Shown here: piece by piece, positions 42,875 through 51,220 of the stretch
Layout: every line of letters begins with the position of its first letter
How positions within the stretch are numbered: position 1 is the stretch's first letter
Assembly (NCBI GenBank): GCA_031553435.1
Contig: JAVBLQ010000065.1
Coordinates: 15,554-79,553, forward strand
Length of the DNA stretch: 64,000 nucleotides
Reading direction: 5' to 3'
Source of the DNA: JAVBLQ01 sp031553435
GTDB taxonomy: Bacteria > Bacteroidota > Bacteroidia > Bacteroidales > Azobacteroidaceae
Made by a program: the position numbers and the translations under genes
The notes under the pieces: generated by a model
The model's input: only the letters and a program-made list of their open reading frames with translations
Database searches by the model: none
Told to the model about the DNA's origin: nothing

Positions 42875-44455
42875 ATGAAACGAAAACTTACCATTCTCCT
42901 GCTCGGCCTTGCACCTTGCCTGGTCTTCGCCCAGTCTCCCGTCGGGGTCTATGGGCCGGTGAATATCGGCAACGGTGGCAATTTGTTGTCCCAGGGTACG
43001 GTCACGGTCAACTCCAATGCTTCGCAAGGAACCGGGGTGATTGTCAATAGCGGGACACTCGGCTTGTCCAAAGGCATCATCTTCAAATCGGATGATTCGA
43101 ATGATGGACTGCTGGCCAACAAGTCCATTGTCTCAACAACAGGCAGCGCCATATCGGAAATTCAACTGCAAAAGACTTTCACTGACAAGAGGTATTATTA
43201 TGTCTCTTTCCCGTTCACCGTCAAAATGAATACCATCCAATCCGCTACCGGAGCCATTTTGGTTTACGACAAGGATTATTACATCATGGAATATGATGCT
43301 GCCAGCCGCCCTAACACAGGTAAGGCTGATTCATGGAAAGATTTGGTTGTCGATGCCAAGTCCACTTTGGTTCCCGGAAAAGGTTACCTTTTTGCTTTGG
43401 ATGAAGAAGTGGTTAACCGTGAGGTGATCTTTCCGGCTTCCGATATTACAAATTTGTTTTCAACAGCAACAGCTAATAAAACGATCAATTTGTCTTATTA
43501 TACCCCAACCATCCAGAATCCATTTACTACAGCTTTAAGTTGGGGTTGGAACTTTACCGGTGGATTGACAACAAGCAATTATACAATGAACCAATCCAAC
43601 CTGAACTACACTGGTTTCCTGTATTATTACAATAAATCAGTTAAGGATTATGTAGAAATTGCTACCGGTCTGGGGCAATCTACCACTATGCCGCCTTACA
43701 TTTCTTTCTTTACGCATGAGGCTCAGGCCGGCAATTCGATTGCATACTCTGTAGGTGGAGTAACTACCAGTACTCAGTCTGCTAATCTTCGTTCTGAAGA
43801 AGAACCCCAATTCGACATTATCAGCCTTTGGATCAATGGTTCTGAATACAACGACCAGCTCCGCATTGTTACCGGTGACAGCTATCCGGAAAATCTGGAT
43901 TATCATAAAGATGCTCCCAAACTCTTCTCTCCCGATAAAGAAACTCCGCAACTCTGGAGCATGCTTGAAGGCGATGAACTTTGCATCACAATGCTTCCTA
44001 AAAAAGAATACAGGGAAGTCACTTTAGGAGTCAAAACCGGTGAAGATGATAATTACACTATCTCACTTGATGAAGGTTACAATGGTTTTTATCAATCCAT
44101 CGTCCTCTTTGATAAAGAAACTGGTGAAAGAACAAATCTTCTCACAGATTCTTACACATTCCCATCAACAGAACTCAACACCACTGATCGTTTCACCCTG
44201 GAATTGAACCGGATGCCGACTTCAATTGACAATGCTCAAGCTGACAAGGTGATCATCTATGCAAGCAACCATCAATTGTTTGTCAAGAATATCCAGCAAG
44301 GAGATAAAATCCAGGTCTTTGATGTAACGGGAAGAATGGTGCTTTCTGCAACTGCGCAAGGCTCTGATTTCACAGGAGAATTGGAAACAATAGGAGCTTT
44401 AATTATAAAAGTAACAGGAAATACAAATAAAACAGCTAAGATAATCAATCAATGA
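42875..44455 (+). CDS. Large secreted surface protein with T9SS sorting domain
   Basis: 526 residues. Signal peptide ending LVFAQS. The N-terminal part is rich in Gly, Asn and Thr (VNIGNGGNLLSQGTVTVNSNASQGTGVIVNSG), suggesting a beta-rich repetitive passenger. The C-terminal ~80 residues (VIIYASNHQLFVKNIQQGDKIQVFDVTGRMVLS... GALIIKVTGNTNKTAKIINQ) are a T9SS type A sorting domain. No enzyme motif is recognised. It is the first gene after the inverton, and no other promoter is obvious in front of it. Its stop overlaps the next start (ATGA). Adhesin or surface-layer function is a guess. Confidence 0.75.
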   Translation: MKRKLTILLLGLAPCLVFAQSPVGVYGPVNIGNGGNLLSQGTVTVNSNASQGTGVIVNSGTLGLSKGIIFKSDDSNDGLLANKSIVSTTGSAISEIQLQKTFTDKRYYYVSFPFTVKMNTIQSATGAILVYDKDYYIMEYDAASRPNTGKADSWKDLVVDAKSTLVPGKGYLFALDEEVVNREVIFPASDITNLFSTATANKTINLSYYTPTIQNPFTTALSWGWNFTGGLTTSNYTMNQSNLNYTGFLYYYNKSVKDYVEIATGLGQSTTMPPYISFFTHEAQAGNSIAYSVGGVTTSTQSANLRSEEEPQFDIISLWINGSEYNDQLRIVTGDSYPENLDYHKDAPKLFSPDKETPQLWSMLEGDELCITMLPKKEYREVTLGVKTGEDDNYTISLDEGYNGFYQSIVLFDKETGERTNLLTDSYTFPSTELNTTDRFTLELNRMPTSIDNAQADKVIIYASNHQLFVKNIQQGDKIQVFDVTGRMVLSATAQGSDFTGELETIGALIIKVTGNTNKTAKIINQ

Positions 44456-44733
44456 AAAAAGTAATTTATATCTTCTTGCTCACAATCACAGCCTGCCTGT
44501 TCACCGAACTGCACGCCCAGGGATTGTACAAGAACCAGGAAGAGAACAAGGCCACTTCCACCACAGAATACAGCCCCTCCATTCTCAGGGCTAAACCTGA
44601 CCTGCCTCCCGGACCGGGAATCGATGAATCGGAGCAGGTTCCGCTTGGCGAAGGACTGCTGTTGCTCGCTGTGCTCGCGGGTTTATCCGCACACAGAATA
44701 CACGGAAAGAACAGAAAAACACGGAATAATTGA
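44452..44733 (+). CDS. Small exported protein, function unknown
   Basis: 93 residues. Signal peptide (MKKVIYIFLLTITACLFTELHAQ), a polar segment, a Pro-rich stretch (RAKPDLPPGPGIDES), then a hydrophobic segment (EGLLLLAVLAGLSA) and a basic tail. The order Pro-rich, hydrophobic, basic resembles a small sorting or membrane anchor. The last ~13 residues (HRIHGKNRKTRNN) are encoded by an intergenic-type repeat word (CACACAGAATACACGG). Coupled to the preceding gene by an ATGA overlap. Confidence 0.6.
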   Translation: MKKVIYIFLLTITACLFTELHAQGLYKNQEENKATSTTEYSPSILRAKPDLPPGPGIDESEQVPLGEGLLLLAVLAGLSAHRIHGKNRKTRNN

Positions 44734-44798
44734 AAATTGAAAATAAAAATCCGTGATGGCCTGTGTAATCCGCGTATTCCGTGTTCCATCACGTAAAA
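44718..44798. repeat. Inverted-repeat words between the small exported gene and the next gene
   Basis: AACACGGAATA (44718-44728) pairs with TATTCCGTGTT (about 44775-44785), and CGTGATGG with CCATCACG lies within it. The upstream arm overlaps the 3' end of the 44452 gene. Confidence 0.6.
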
Positions 44799-44831
44799 CT
44801 TAAAACGTATAACATAAAACTTAAAATAAAG

Positions 44832-46133
44832 ATGAAAACAACGAAAATTTTAATTTCAATCTGTGTCGTTTTATTTCTGACGACAATAAAAATGACTGCA
44901 CAGGTTACAATAGGCAGCCAGAATGCACCCAATGCTTCGGCTGTACTTGATTTACAGACAACAAATAAAGGTTTATTATTGCCAAGAGTGGCACTGACCT
45001 CAACTACTGCTGCTACACCTTTGAGCGCACATGTGGCGGGGATGACGGTGTATAATACGGCTACGGCAGGAACAGGAACTACAGCTGTGAGTCCGGGTCA
45101 ATACTATAATGATGGTTCAAAATGGACACGCATTCAGGAATATACTGAAACCGTTGATCCCACTTATATGGTGTGGTTTAATGGTACAAATCCAAATTCA
45201 GCTACAGCATTCGATGATGTACCTTATTATGACCAAAATGGACAAGTCAATACATCATTTGTGAATGACAATACATTGAAAGCCAAAACAAATTATATGT
45301 ACATTGGTACTGATGGTAGCAATTGGATTTATAATGGATCTGCATATGTAACAAAAGCTAACCCTGTTGCTACAGAATGGTATTTAATGGGAACTACTAC
45401 AGATGCAGGAAACAATAAAAGTGGAAGTATTTATAGAACAGGTCCCATACAAATTGCTACATCTGCTAATGCCTGGAGCCTTATTGATGTTACTAAAACT
45501 GTAAAAAATTCTGGAGTACATACTGGAGTTTTAGCAAAATTAACAGGTGTTCTTGAAAATGGCAAAAGTTATGACCTTAAACATTTCTATGCCAATACAG
45601 CTATTGCTGTACCTGGAGGGGCTACAGCAACAGGAACTTATGAAGGACACACCTCTTTGATTTGGAGACATGGACAAGTACCTGGTTACATTAACAATAA
45701 TGGAACATTTGATAATATAACAGGTGCATATTCTGCTATTGGTCACCATGCTTTAGGTATGACCGGGACTAATACAGGTATCACAAAAGAAGTTATGGGT
45801 TTCCATTCTAATATTCTAGCAAATTGGGGAACAATAACCACAGCCTATGATTTTTATGCTAATGATTATGGTATAGCTACAAATGGAGTTGTTACAAATA
45901 AATATGGAGTTTTTATTTATGGAGCTACTAAGTTAAATTTTTTCCAAGGAAAAGTAGCTATCGGAAGCAATCCTGGTTCCAATGGAACTAATACAAAATT
46001 ACATGTTTTTGGAGCAATTACCATTGCTGATGAAACAGTTACAACTAGTAATCCTGTAGCAGGCATGATTCGTTTTAATAATTCTACTAAAAAATTCCAA
46101 GGTTACAACGGTACAGCTTGGGTAGATTTTTAA
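44832..46133 (+). CDS. Exported beta-rich surface protein
   Basis: 434 residues from ATG 44832 (MKTTKILISICVVLFLTTIKMTAQ); the frame opens further upstream but those residues come from a repeat. After the signal peptide comes a block common in Bacteroidetes surface proteins (VTIGSQNAPNASAVLDLQTTNKGLLLPRVALTS) and a C-terminal block AGMIRFNNSTKKFQGYNGTAWVDF like those of tail-fibre or head-domain proteins. The middle is Gly/Thr/Asn-rich with no enzyme motif. It belongs to the operon downstream of the inverton. Confidence 0.65.
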   Translation: MKTTKILISICVVLFLTTIKMTAQVTIGSQNAPNASAVLDLQTTNKGLLLPRVALTSTTAATPLSAHVAGMTVYNTATAGTGTTAVSPGQYYNDGSKWTRIQEYTETVDPTYMVWFNGTNPNSATAFDDVPYYDQNGQVNTSFVNDNTLKAKTNYMYIGTDGSNWIYNGSAYVTKANPVATEWYLMGTTTDAGNNKSGSIYRTGPIQIATSANAWSLIDVTKTVKNSGVHTGVLAKLTGVLENGKSYDLKHFYANTAIAVPGGATATGTYEGHTSLIWRHGQVPGYINNNGTFDNITGAYSAIGHHALGMTGTNTGITKEVMGFHSNILANWGTITTAYDFYANDYGIATNGVVTNKYGVFIYGATKLNFFQGKVAIGSNPGSNGTNTKLHVFGAITIADETVTTSNPVAGMIRFNNSTKKFQGYNGTAWVDF

Positions 46134-46151
46134 TCAAATTCATTTTTGTCA

Positions 46152-46691
46152 ATGCAAAAATTCAAACTGATAATTCTATTTGTTTTTCTGGCAATATATT
46201 TTGTCCAAGCTCAACAAATTGCTTTGATTCACAGGGACAGTGTATTATTGACAACACCCCATTATACTGAAAAAATTCAATCAGTAGATAGTGTTCAAAA
46301 AGTATATACACAAGAATTGGAATCTTTGCAAAAATCGTTGGAAGGCAAATATGTACAGCTTCTTCAACCATATAGGATCAATCAAAACGAACCTGTTGAA
46401 AGCATCAAGCAACGCATGTCGCCTGCAGACACTCTTCGTTTCAATATCTTATTGGATGAAGACAAAGCATTGCAGGTCAAAGCCAAAAGTTATGACAATA
46501 TGGTTCGTTTTCTATATGAACAGGATGTTCGTCCCATATTGAATAAAGTGGATGCTGTGATTAAAAGTTATTGCGAGAAAAACAAGATTGATATGGTTCT
46601 TTATTTGGAGCAGATGCAGCCGGCAATGGCTTATCTGAATCCGAAGAGAAATATAACAAGGGAAATTATTTCTCTCATCAGTAAGAATTGA
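46152..46691 (+). CDS. OmpH/Skp-family periplasmic chaperone-like protein
   Basis: 179 residues from ATG 46152 (MQKFKLIILFVFLAIYFVQAQ, signal peptide); a TTG at 46146 is less likely. The body is the OmpH/Skp pattern: a short strand (IALIHRDSVLLTTPHY), long coiled-coil helices (DSVQKVYTQELESLQKSLEGKY) and a final strand (AVIKSYCEKNKIDMVLYLEQ). Skp-like proteins hold unfolded outer-membrane proteins. A dedicated copy at the end of a surface-protein operon may assist its products. Confidence 0.75.
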   Translation: MQKFKLIILFVFLAIYFVQAQQIALIHRDSVLLTTPHYTEKIQSVDSVQKVYTQELESLQKSLEGKYVQLLQPYRINQNEPVESIKQRMSPADTLRFNILLDEDKALQVKAKSYDNMVRFLYEQDVRPILNKVDAVIKSYCEKNKIDMVLYLEQMQPAMAYLNPKRNITREIISLISKN

Positions 46692-46695
46692 AACT

Positions 46696-46842
46696 TCCGT
46701 TGTGAAACGGATACAAGGGCACGTCAACGCAGACAATTCCACACCCGCAAAGGTTCTTTTTATTCCTTTTAACACAAACCAGAGTTGCGGAGTGCTTGGG
46801 AGAGGCCATTAGGGGGCCGCTCTGCGTTGGAACCCTTTTTTA
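46696..46842 (+). ncRNA. Candidate structured RNA or 3' UTR element
   Basis: A TCCGTT-GTGA-AACGGA hairpin (GNRA-type loop) at 46696-46711 is followed by a long closing stem: AAGGG (46715-46719) with CCCTT (46833-46837), and CAACGCAG (46725-46732) with CTGCGTTG (46822-46829). An inner GC-rich hairpin (GAGAGGCC ... GGCCGCTCT) and a terminal T-run follow. It is GC-richer than its surroundings and resembles no RNA family I know. It may be an independent RNA or the terminator region of the operon upstream. Confidence 0.4.
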
Positions 46843-46860
46843 GAGTGAAGAATTAAGAGT

Positions 46861-46909
46861 GAAGAGTGAAGAATTTTTGCTTATGTACGACAATTTTTTT
46901 TCACTCTTC
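46861..46909. terminator. Hairpin between convergent OmpH-like and TRIC genes
   Basis: GAAGAGTGAA (46861-46870) pairs with TTCACTCTTC (46900-46909); flanking A/G and T/C tracts extend it imperfectly. Position between convergent genes supports a bidirectional terminator. Confidence 0.6.
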
Positions 46910-46911
46910 AT

Positions 46912-47526
46912 TCATTTCTCCTCGTTTCCTTTCAACACCGGAAGCCCGACCTTATATTTCACTGCCAGCACACGAGCCACAATAACGCTGACCGCTGACA
47001 ATATTTCTGTCACCGGAGTACTCATTCCTCCAATATGGCACAACCAATAAATAACTCCTCCGAAAACACTGGTCAGTGCATAAATTTCTTTTCTGAAAAC
47101 CAAAGGAAGCTCGTTGATCAATGTATCACGTATAATACTTCCGGCCGAACCCGTTATTGTACCCATAATAATGGCAACCCAGAAAGGAAATCCACATTGC
47201 ATGGTTTTTTCGATTCCCACAACCGTAAAAAGAGCCAATCCGATCGTATCGAATGTAAAAAAAGTATATTGCAACCTAACCAATATTTTTCTGTAGATAA
47301 GAACAACAAACAATGCAAGAGTAGCGCAAACAATATACATCTCGTTGAGCATCCAGAACGGAGTGAGGTTAAGCATCAAATCCCGGATCGTTCCGCCTCC
47401 CACCGCTGTCACAAATCCTATTACAAATGCGCCAAACCAGTCGAATTGCTTGGTCGAAGCCAATCGAATCCCAGAAATAGCAAAGGCGAAAGTGCCGGCA
47501 AATTCAATTATATCCAGAAAATCCAT
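46912..47526 (-). CDS. Trimeric intracellular cation channel-type membrane protein (UPF0126)
   Basis: 204 residues from ATG 47526 (MDFLDIIEFAGTFAFAISG); a TTG two codons upstream is less likely. Two repeats of the UPF0126/TRIC domain are visible, each with a Gly-rich motif: VTAVGGGTIRDLMLN and ITGSAGSIIRDTLIN. Seven membrane helices are expected. Bacterial TRIC proteins conduct potassium or other cations and may transport small metabolites; the ligand here is unknown. Confidence 0.88.
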   Translation of the reverse strand: MDFLDIIEFAGTFAFAISGIRLASTKQFDWFGAFVIGFVTAVGGGTIRDLMLNLTPFWMLNEMYIVCATLALFVVLIYRKILVRLQYTFFTFDTIGLALFTVVGIEKTMQCGFPFWVAIIMGTITGSAGSIIRDTLINELPLVFRKEIYALTSVFGGVIYWLCHIGGMSTPVTEILSAVSVIVARVLAVKYKVGLPVLKGNEEK

Positions 47527-47534
47527 AAACAATT

Positions 47535-47606
47535 AAGAATGAAAAATTGAAAATTATTAGATGCAAAGATAATTATTCCAACCTCAATTCTTAATTTTTC
47601 ATTCTT
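47535..47606. repeat. Inverted repeat between the divergent TRIC and dnaK genes
   Basis: AAGAATGAAAAATT (47535-47548) is exactly complementary to AATTTTTCATTCTT (47593-47606). It lies in the leader of the minus-strand gene and upstream of the dnaK promoter. Confidence 0.75.
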
Positions 47607-47613
47607 CATTAAT

Positions 47614-47652
47614 CTGCCAGTTTGTCAGAAATTTATCTGTCATATATCTATG
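47614..47652 (+). promoter_or_regulatory. Predicted dnaK promoter with overlapping palindrome
   Basis: TTTG (47621-47624), 20 bp, TATCTATG (47645-47652), one mismatch from consensus. The -33 element lies inside the imperfect palindrome CTGCCAGTTTGTCAG (47614-47628), and TGGCATGCCA follows the -7 box. The palindromes could be heat-shock operators; this is inference. Confidence 0.5.
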
Positions 47653-47711
47653 GCATGCCATTTGATATTTAACAGGAAAAGAATATTAACAAATAAAACA
47701 ATTATAAATTT

Positions 47712-49613
47712 ATGGGAAAAATAATAGGAATTGACTTAGGAACCACCAACTCTTGTGTTTCGGTATTGGAAGGAAACGAGCCCATTGTCATTGCTAACAG
47801 TGAAGGAAAACGTACAACTCCATCTATCGTAGCATTTGTAGAAGGCGGAGAACGAAAAATAGGAGATCCGGCCAAAAGACAAGCTGTAACCAATCCTAAA
47901 AAAACCATTTTCTCTATCAAGAGATTCATGGGAGAAACTTATGATCAGGTGCAAAAAGAAATTGCCAGAGTTCCATATCAAGTAGTAAAAGGCGATAATA
48001 ACACTCCACGCATTGATATCGACGGACGCTTATATACACCGCAGGAAATCTCAGCCATGATTCTTCAGAAAATGAAGAAAACTGCTGAAGATTATTTAGG
48101 ACAGGAAGTTACAGACGCAGTAATCACCGTTCCTGCATATTTTAACGATGCTCAACGTCAGGCAACCAAAGAAGCCGGTGAAATCGCGGGATTGAATGTA
48201 CGCCGTATTGTCAACGAACCCACTGCCGCGTCATTGGCATACGGTTTGGACAAAGCTCACAAAGACATGAAAATCGCTGTTTTCGACTTAGGTGGAGGAA
48301 CATTCGATATATCTATTCTTGAACTGGGTGATGGCGTTTTCGAAGTAAAATCAACTAACGGAGATACTCACCTGGGAGGTGACGATTTCGACCACGTAAT
48401 TATCGACTGGTTGGCCGAAGAATTCTTAAAAGAAGAAGGTTTGGATTTGCGTAAAGATGCAATGGCTTTACAACGTTTGAAAGAAGCTGCCGAAAAAGCT
48501 AAAATCGAATTATCAAGTTCTACCAGCACGGAAATTAACCTTCCGTATATCATGCCGGTCAACGGAATGCCTAAACACCTGGTAAAAACATTGACAAGAG
48601 CAAAATTCGAACAACTTTCGGATAGTTTAATTCAAGCATGCGTTGCTCCTTGTGAAAAATCTTTGAAAGATGCAGGTTTAACAGCTTCCGACATCGATGA
48701 AGTAATTTTGGTTGGAGGTTCAACCCGTATTCCTGCCATACAAGCTGTCGTAGAAAGAATATTCAAGAAAACTCCTTCTAAAGGCGTTAATCCGGATGAA
48801 GTTGTTGCTGTAGGCGCTGCCATTCAGGGAGCAGTTCTTACCGGAGAAGTAAAAGATGTATTGTTGCTCGATGTAACCCCTCTTTCATTGGGTATTGAAA
48901 CAATGGGTAGCGTAATGACCAAATTAATCGAGGCTAATACAACCATTCCGACTAAAAAATCAGAAACGTTTACAACTGCTGCCGATAATCAACCATCAGT
49001 AGAAATCCATGTATTACAGGGAGAACGCCCAATGGCGCGTGACAACAAAACCATCGGACGTTTCCATCTGGATGGAATTATGCCTGCTCGTCGTGGTGAA
49101 CCCCAAATTGAAGTAACATTCGATATCGACGCTAATGGTATCCTGAACGTTTCTGCAAAAGACAAAGCCACCGGAAAACAACAAAGCATCCGCATTGAAG
49201 CTTCCAGCGGTCTGAGCGATGCAGACATCAAGCGCATGAAGGACGAAGCTGCCGCCAATGCCGAATCAGACAAACGCGAAAAAGAAAAAATCGACAAACT
49301 GAATCATGCAGATAGTCAAATCTTCCAGACAGAAAAACAATTAGCAGAATTGGGAGACAAACTTCCTGCTGATAAAAAGGCTCCTATTGAAGCTGCCCTC
49401 AATAAACTAAAAGAAGCTCACAAGGCACAGGATGTTGCAGGTATCGACGCAGCGTCGACCGAATTGAACAATGCATTCCATGCTGCAAGCCAGGAAATGT
49501 ATAATGCTCAACAACAAGCAGGAGGACCACAACCGGGTCCGGATCAAAGTCAAACCACGGGAGGCAACAAGAGCGATGAAGTTACGGATGTTGATTTTGA
49601 GGAAGTGAAGTAA
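47712..49613 (+). CDS. dnaK: Molecular chaperone DnaK (Hsp70)
   Basis: 633 residues. The N-terminal ATPase has GIDLGTTNSCVSVLEG, AVFDLGGGTFDISIL and ILVGGSTRIPAIQ; the substrate-binding domain contains VTPLSLGIETMGSVMTKLI; the C-terminal lid ends in a Gly/Gln-rich linker and SDEVTDVDFEEVK. Length and order are standard. It stands alone, without grpE or dnaJ, with a strong terminator 30 bp after the stop. Confidence 0.98.
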   Translation: MGKIIGIDLGTTNSCVSVLEGNEPIVIANSEGKRTTPSIVAFVEGGERKIGDPAKRQAVTNPKKTIFSIKRFMGETYDQVQKEIARVPYQVVKGDNNTPRIDIDGRLYTPQEISAMILQKMKKTAEDYLGQEVTDAVITVPAYFNDAQRQATKEAGEIAGLNVRRIVNEPTAASLAYGLDKAHKDMKIAVFDLGGGTFDISILELGDGVFEVKSTNGDTHLGGDDFDHVIIDWLAEEFLKEEGLDLRKDAMALQRLKEAAEKAKIELSSSTSTEINLPYIMPVNGMPKHLVKTLTRAKFEQLSDSLIQACVAPCEKSLKDAGLTASDIDEVILVGGSTRIPAIQAVVERIFKKTPSKGVNPDEVVAVGAAIQGAVLTGEVKDVLLLDVTPLSLGIETMGSVMTKLIEANTTIPTKKSETFTTAADNQPSVEIHVLQGERPMARDNKTIGRFHLDGIMPARRGEPQIEVTFDIDANGILNVSAKDKATGKQQSIRIEASSGLSDADIKRMKDEAAANAESDKREKEKIDKLNHADSQIFQTEKQLAELGDKLPADKKAPIEAALNKLKEAHKAQDVAGIDAASTELNNAFHAASQEMYNAQQQAGGPQPGPDQSQTTGGNKSDEVTDVDFEEVK

Positions 49614-49643
49614 CGATCGGTTAAAAACGATTATCAACAATAG

Positions 49644-49680
49644 AAAACCGCAGTAAACAGCTGATTTACTGCGGTTTTTC
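49644..49680 (+). terminator. dnaK intrinsic terminator
   Basis: AAAACCGCAGTAAA (49644-49657) and TTTACTGCGGTTTT (49665-49678) form a perfect 14-bp stem with a 7-nt loop and a T-tract. Confidence 0.9.
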
Positions 49681-49796
49681 TATTTAAAGAATTATTGATG
49701 ATGATGTTTGGTTATTGATTTTTATCGCACCTTGAAATGCTTATTTGGAGACAAGGTAACCGATATTAAAACGATATGGGATCTCATAATTTTCAC

Positions 49797-49804
49797 TATA
49801 TTTG
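49797..49804 (+). promoter_or_regulatory. -7 element before the XRE gene
   Basis: TATATTTG matches TAnnTTTG. The start site would be near 49811, giving a leader of only ~10 nt before ATG 49821. No TTTG at -33. Confidence 0.45.
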
Positions 49805-49820
49805 CAAAACATGATTTATA

Positions 49821-50036
49821 ATGAATACTCAAATGAATCGAATAAAAGAAATTCTTGACCAAAAAGGCATCAAGCAAACATGGCTAGCTGAGCAATTAGG
49901 CAAAAGCTTTAATATGGTCAATGCTTATGCCCAGAACCGCCACCAACCACCAATGGAAGTGCTGTACAAGATTGCGGAGATTTTAGATGTGGAAGTGGCC
50001 GATTTGTTGGTTGCAAAAAAGGATTTAAAGAAATAG
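49821..50036 (+). CDS. Small XRE-family HTH regulator
   Basis: 71 residues, nearly all HTH_XRE: MNRIKEILDQKGIKQTWLAEQLGKSFNMVNAYAQNRHQPPMEVLYKIAEILDVEVADLL. No extra domain. It is 6 bp before the DUF1016 gene and starts the defence island, so it probably regulates this locus. Confidence 0.88.
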   Translation: MNTQMNRIKEILDQKGIKQTWLAEQLGKSFNMVNAYAQNRHQPPMEVLYKIAEILDVEVADLLVAKKDLKK

Positions 50037-50042
50037 AGACAA

Positions 50043-51194
50043 ATGGAACAGCAAGTAAATCCTAATTATTCCAAAGCGATTCAGTTAATCAAGGGCGCTA
50101 TACTCAAAAGCCGTTATCGGGCGGCAGCGTTGGCAAATCGGGAATTGTTATCTCTTTATTATGGAATTGGGAAATATATTTCCGAAAACAGCCGGCATCA
50201 TTTTTGGGGAACCAATGCTATTGAAACCATTTCGATACAATTGCAACAGGAGTTGCCTGGATTACGAGGTTTTTCGGAAGGAAATCTTCGAAAAATGCGC
50301 ATATTCTTCGAGGAATGGGAACCTGTTTTTACAAATCGGCAGCCGGTAACTGCCGAAATTGAACCTGCAGATTTTTCCCAAATTCGTCCGTTATCAGCGG
50401 ACGAAATTCAAACAGATCTTCTCATCACAAATCGTTCGCTACCAGCGAACGATTTACAACAATTTGATTTGCAACAATTTTTATCAATTGGCTTTAACCA
50501 TCATTATGAAATAATTGCCAAAACGAAATCACCAGAAGAACGAATATTTTATATAGACCATTGTGCCGCTTCATTTTGGAGTAAAGAAACATTGAGACAT
50601 CATCTCAAAAGTGGCTTATACACAAAACAGGGAAAACTACCCAACAATTTCAAAACAACAATTTCCGATATAGACCTCCAAAGAAAAGCGCTGTTATCAT
50701 TCAAGGATGAGTATTTATTAGACTATATCAATATAGAATCACCCGATGACGAACCGGACGAACGTGTACTGGAAAACGCGATAGTGAGTAACATCCGGAA
50801 ATTCATCATGTCGCTTGGAAAAGATTTTTCCTTTATCGGCAATCAACATCGTTTAATTGTTGAGGAACAAGAATATTTCATCGATTTACTCTTTTTCAAT
50901 CGACAATTGCAATGTTTGGTAGCTATTGAATTAAAGCGTGGCGATTTTAAGCCCGAATACTTGGGCAAAATGAATTTCTACCTTTCAGCCTTAGACGATT
51001 TGGTACGCCTTCCACATGAAAACCGTTCCATCGGCATTATCCTTTGTAAATCGCAAAAACAAAATATTGTAGAATACGCTTTTCGCGATATGACAAAGCC
51101 GATGGGTGTGGCGACTTACAAGGTTGCCACAGAACTTCCCGATGAGTATAAAGATATTTTGCCCGATGCAGAGCAGTTAAGGAAATTATTATAG
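50043..51194 (+). CDS. DUF1016 (YhcG-type) PD-(D/E)XK nuclease domain protein
   Basis: 383 residues. The N-terminal DUF1016_N domain (YSKAIQLIKGAILKSRYRAAALANRELLSLYYGIGKYI... LRGFSEGNLRKMRIFFEEW) is helical. The C-terminal part carries a PD-(D/E)XK core: YFIDLLFF with D281 and VAIELKRG with E296/K298. Family members are frequently associated with type I restriction loci, and their biochemical role is unclear. An Asn/Gln-rich linker (NRSLPANDLQQFDLQQFLS) joins the domains. Confidence 0.85.
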   Translation: MEQQVNPNYSKAIQLIKGAILKSRYRAAALANRELLSLYYGIGKYISENSRHHFWGTNAIETISIQLQQELPGLRGFSEGNLRKMRIFFEEWEPVFTNRQPVTAEIEPADFSQIRPLSADEIQTDLLITNRSLPANDLQQFDLQQFLSIGFNHHYEIIAKTKSPEERIFYIDHCAASFWSKETLRHHLKSGLYTKQGKLPNNFKTTISDIDLQRKALLSFKDEYLLDYINIESPDDEPDERVLENAIVSNIRKFIMSLGKDFSFIGNQHRLIVEEQEYFIDLLFFNRQLQCLVAIELKRGDFKPEYLGKMNFYLSALDDLVRLPHENRSIGIILCKSQKQNIVEYAFRDMTKPMGVATYKVATELPDEYKDILPDAEQLRKLL

Positions 51195-51220
51195 TGATAA
51201 AGTGACAAAAATAGTCGAAA

